A model generated the notes under the pieces. It was not told the origin of the DNA and searched no databases. It worked only from the letters and a program-made list of their open reading frames with translations. A program made the translations under genes and the position numbers. This document shows positions 61,697 through 64,000 of a stretch of DNA of 64,000 nt, in pieces; positions within the stretch are counted from its first letter, which is position 1, and every line of letters begins with the position of its first letter. Origin of the DNA: Clavibacter michiganensis subsp. insidiosus (GTDB taxonomy: Bacteria; Actinomycetota; Actinomycetes; Actinomycetales; Microbacteriaceae); NCBI RefSeq assembly GCF_002240565.1, contig NZ_MZMO01000001.1:1674001-1738000 (forward strand). The letters run 5' to 3'.

Positions 61697-61737
61697 GCCC
61701 CGGGGCCCGGGCGTCGCGGTCGGGGGAGGATGGGCGC

Positions 61738-62919
61738 ATGACGCCCGCCGCCCCGCTCGACCCGCTCGCGCACCTCGACGAGGTGCTCCTCGACCGGATC
61801 CGCTCCCGCGCGCCCGGGTACGACGCCCGCAACGCCTTCTTCGCGGAGGACCTCGACGAGCTGCGCGACGCGGGCCACCTGCGCCTGCTCGTGCCGCGCG
61901 AGCTCGGTGGGTCCGGAGCCTCCCTCGCGGACGCGGTGCGCGCGCAGCACCTCCTCGCGCAGGCGGCGCCCGCCACGGCGCTCGGCGTCGGGATGCACCT
62001 CGTCTGGACGGCCGTCGCCCGGATCCTCGCCGACCGCGGCGACGACTCCCTCCGCGGCGTCCTCGAGGACGCGGGACGCGACGAGCTGCTGGCCTTCGCG
62101 ATCAGCGAGCCCGGCAACGACCAGGCGCTCGCCGACGCGCTCACGCGGGCCGAGCCCGACCCCGACGGCGGATACCGGTTCACCGGCACGAAGTCGACGT
62201 CGAGCATGGCGCCCGCGTGGACCCGGCTCGGCCTCTTCGGGCGCGACGACCGGGATCCGGAGCGGCCGCTCCTCGTGCACGCCTTCGTGGCGCGCGACGC
62301 CCCCGGCCTCGAGATCGTGCCCGACTGGGACACGCTCGGCATGCGGGCGACGCAGAGCCACACGGTGATCCTGGGGGACGTGCGCGCGCAGCCCGCCGAC
62401 GTCGTCCGCCGCCGCGAGCACGGCCGTCGCGACGACCCGTTCGTCCTCGCCGTGCTGCAGGCGTTCGAGCTGCTGATCGCCGCCGTGTACGCCGGGATCG
62501 GGCAGCGCGCGCTCGACCTCGCCGTGGCATCTGCGCTCCGCCGCACCTCGCGCGCGGCCGGCGGCGCCGCGCTCGCCGCGGACCCCGGGATCCGCCACCT
62601 CGTCGCCGAGGCCGCCCTCGCGCAGGACGCGCTCCCGCCGCAGCTCGTGGCGCTCGCGGACGACGTCGACCGCGGCGTCGACCACGGCGACCGCTGGGCG
62701 TCGCTCCTCGTCGGCGCCAAGGTCCGGGCGACGCGGACCGCGGCCGAGGTCGTGCGGCGGGCGATCGAGGTCGCCGGCGGGGGATCCCTCCGCACGGGCG
62801 ACGAGCTCGGCCGCCTGTACCGCGACGTTCTGGCCGGCGGCTTCCACCCGTCGAGCGACCGGCAGGCCGCGGAGACCATCGCGACCACGCTCCTCGGACC
62901 CGTCCCGCGCGCGTCCTGA
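61738..62919 (+). CDS. Acyl-CoA dehydrogenase-like flavoprotein (usual catalytic Glu motif missing)
   Basis: A 393-residue protein with the acyl-CoA dehydrogenase fold: N-terminal helical domain (LLVPRELGGSGASLADAV), beta domain (AFAISEPGN; FTGTKSTSSMAP; MRATQSHTVILGDVRA) and C-terminal helical domain (AIEVAGGGSLRTGDELGRLYRDVLAGGFHPSSDRQ). The usual YEG(T/S) catalytic Glu region near the C-terminus is replaced by GGFHPSS, as in flavin-dependent monooxygenases related to DszC. It may therefore oxygenate rather than dehydrogenate. ATG at 61738 has GGGGAGGA upstream. It lies 41 bases after the VOC gene, probably on one transcript. Confidence 0.82.
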   Translation: MTPAAPLDPLAHLDEVLLDRIRSRAPGYDARNAFFAEDLDELRDAGHLRLLVPRELGGSGASLADAVRAQHLLAQAAPATALGVGMHLVWTAVARILADRGDDSLRGVLEDAGRDELLAFAISEPGNDQALADALTRAEPDPDGGYRFTGTKSTSSMAPAWTRLGLFGRDDRDPERPLLVHAFVARDAPGLEIVPDWDTLGMRATQSHTVILGDVRAQPADVVRRREHGRRDDPFVLAVLQAFELLIAAVYAGIGQRALDLAVASALRRTSRAAGGAALAADPGIRHLVAEAALAQDALPPQLVALADDVDRGVDHGDRWASLLVGAKVRATRTAAEVVRRAIEVAGGGSLRTGDELGRLYRDVLAGGFHPSSDRQAAETIATTLLGPVPRAS

Positions 62920-63104
62920 GCGCCGCCCGGACGGCGGGTGGGAGCCGAGCGCGCCCTCGTCGCGGCGACGCGCCCGGACCGTCGCGGAGGCCCGGATCCG
63001 CCCGCGTCCCCCGCCGCCGACCCGAGGCCGTGGGCGACGCGCGTCCGCCCGCCGCGCGTCGCCCGGACGCCCCCGCGATCGACGGGAGCGTCCCCGGGTG
63101 CGGG

Positions 63105-63110
63105 TATCGT
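63105..63110 (+). promoter_or_regulatory. -10 element, leaderless, for helicase gene
   Basis: TATCGT, then 8 bases, then GTG at 63119. The 200 bases between the flavoprotein stop and here hold no gene. Confidence 0.55.
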
Positions 63111-63118
63111 GAGGTCGA

Positions 63119-64000
63119 GTGAGCACCCTGCCGACCCCTCCACCGCACGTCGGATCCGCCGCGGCCGAGCACCTCTCGCCGGCCTTCCCGGAGCGCGCCG
63201 CCTGGGGCACCGTCAGCAAGCTGCGGGCCTGGCAGGAGGAGGCCCTCACCGCGTACTTCGAGAAGGAGCCGCGCGACTTCCTCGCCAACGCGACGCCGGG
63301 CGCCGGCAAGACCACGTTCGCCCTCCGCCTCGCCTCCGAGCTCCTCCACCGCAAGACCATCGACCGGATCACCGTCGTCGCGCCCACCGAGCACCTCAAG
63401 AAGCAGTGGGCCGACGCGGGCGCGCGCGCGGGCGTCCGCCTCGACCCGATGTACAGCAACGCCTCCGGCGCGCTCGGCCGGCACTACCACGGGGCCGCCG
63501 TGACGTACGCGCAGGTCGCCGCGAACCCCTACCTGCACAAGACCATGACCGAGTCGAGCCGCACGCTCGTGATCCTCGACGAGGTCCACCACGGCGGCGA
63601 CGCGCTCAGCTGGGGCGACGCGATCCGCGAGGCCTTCGAGCGCGCCACGCGCCGGCTGTCGCTCACGGGGACGCCGTTCCGCTCCGACACCGCGCCCATC
63701 CCGTTCGTGAGCTACCTCCGCGACCACCGCGGCGTGCGCCTCTCGCAGACCGACTACGACTACGGCTACTCGCGCGCGCTCGCCGACGGCGTCGTGCGGC
63801 CCGTCATCTTCCTCGCCTACGCCGGCAGCATGCGCTGGCGCAACAAGATGGGCGACGAGATGGAGGCCCAGCTCGCCGAGGGCAACACGAAGGACATCAC
63901 GTCCCAGGCGTGGCGCACGGCCCTCGCCCCGGACGGCGAGTGGATCCCGCAGGTGCTCCAGGCGGCCGACCGGCGCCTCAGCGAGGTGCGGCAGTCCATC
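63119..64000 (+). CDS. DEAD/DEAH-box (SF2) helicase, N-terminal part (3' truncated by window)
   Basis: The first 294 codons of a superfamily 2 helicase. The Q-like aromatic region is LRAWQEEALTAYF, Walker A is ANATPGAGKTTFALRL, motif Ia is VVAPTEHLKKQW, motif II is LVILDEVHHGGD (DEVH), and motif III is LSLTGTPFRSD. The second RecA domain lies beyond the window. It most resembles the DEAD/DEAH helicases of restriction-type or repair (SSL2/RAD25-like) groups; the substrate is unknown. GTG at 63119 lies 8 bases after a TATCGT hexamer. Confidence 0.9.
   Translation, partial: MSTLPTPPPHVGSAAAEHLSPAFPERAAWGTVSKLRAWQEEALTAYFEKEPRDFLANATPGAGKTTFALRLASELLHRKTIDRITVVAPTEHLKKQWADAGARAGVRLDPMYSNASGALGRHYHGAAVTYAQVAANPYLHKTMTESSRTLVILDEVHHGGDALSWGDAIREAFERATRRLSLTGTPFRSDTAPIPFVSYLRDHRGVRLSQTDYDYGYSRALADGVVRPVIFLAYAGSMRWRNKMGDEMEAQLAEGNTKDITSQAWRTALAPDGEWIPQVLQAADRRLSEVRQSI

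Noticed and set aside
62180..63727. Minus-strand frame over the flavoprotein end and helicase start
   Set aside because: Its composition is that of a shadow frame, and the plus strand holds clear flavoprotein and helicase motifs.

Overview
The window is about 72% G+C and densely packed with core genes. Gene content and order (RbpA, WhiA, OpcA, an ANTAR regulator, DUF3099, SURF1, a GlgC/GlgA divergon, and the rpsA-coaE-uvrB-uvrA-uvrC-rapZ-whiA series) point to an actinobacterium. Protein character suggests the family Microbacteriaceae, possibly a Clavibacter relative; that placement is an inference from recognition, not a search. No insertion sequence, prophage, CRISPR array or rRNA gene was seen. 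The region looks like stable chromosomal backbone.

Layout. 1-4.4 kb: end of gltB, gltD, pyk. 4.4-5.7 kb: tRNA-Leu(CAA), an ANTAR response regulator and a hotdog thioesterase. 5.8-10.6 kb: polA, a lone PTS EIIA and a DUF885 metallopeptidase. 10.6-22 kb: rpsA, coaE, the complete uvrB/uvrA/uvrC repair set, rapZ and whiA. 22-26.7 kb: sodA, the gap-pgk-tpiA glycolytic operon, secG and rbpA. 26.9-35.2 kb, minus strand: tkt, tal, pgi, zwf, opcA, pgl, which is nearly the whole pentose phosphate pathway. 35.3-37.5 kb: ctaB and ctaA for heme O/A. 37.8-41.8 kb: sufB, sufD, a Rieske protein, sufC and a SufT-like protein. 42-47.1 kb: an ABC-F protein, SURF1, a small Cys protein, DUF3099, fabG and an APH-fold kinase. 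47.1-54.1 kb: serB, glgC, glgA, an ABC ATPase, rpmE2, a DnaQ-like exonuclease and treS. 54.2-64 kb: a hydrolase, a GT4 glycosyltransferase, a histidine phosphatase, a sirtuin, a SpoU methyltransferase, a D,D-carboxypeptidase, an SGNH hydrolase, a glyoxalase-fold protein, an acyl-CoA dehydrogenase-like flavoprotein and the start of a helicase.

How the genes work together. Carbon metabolism dominates: glycolysis (gap, pgk, tpiA, pgi, pyk), the pentose phosphate route and alpha-glucan metabolism (glgC, glgA, treS). Aerobic respiration is supported by heme A synthesis and SURF1, Fe-S assembly by Suf, and nucleotide excision repair by UvrABC.

The most striking signal is in the promoters. A hexamer of the form TAGRCT (more generally TANNNT) recurs 6-8 bases upstream of ATG/GTG codons, which predicts many leaderless mRNAs. 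In places the hexamer is shared between strands (5739-5748, 57811-57820), squeezed into a 46-bp divergent gap (glgC/glgA), or built from the upstream gene's stop codon (coaE/uvrB, treS/exonuclease). Adjacent same-strand genes are repeatedly joined by 4-base ATGA/GTGA overlaps. I did not find an obviously new multi-gene system. The best leads are these promoter arrangements, an acyl-CoA dehydrogenase-like protein without the usual catalytic Glu motif, a cysteine-free RbpA, and the uncharacterised small Cys protein lying between DUF3099 and SURF1.
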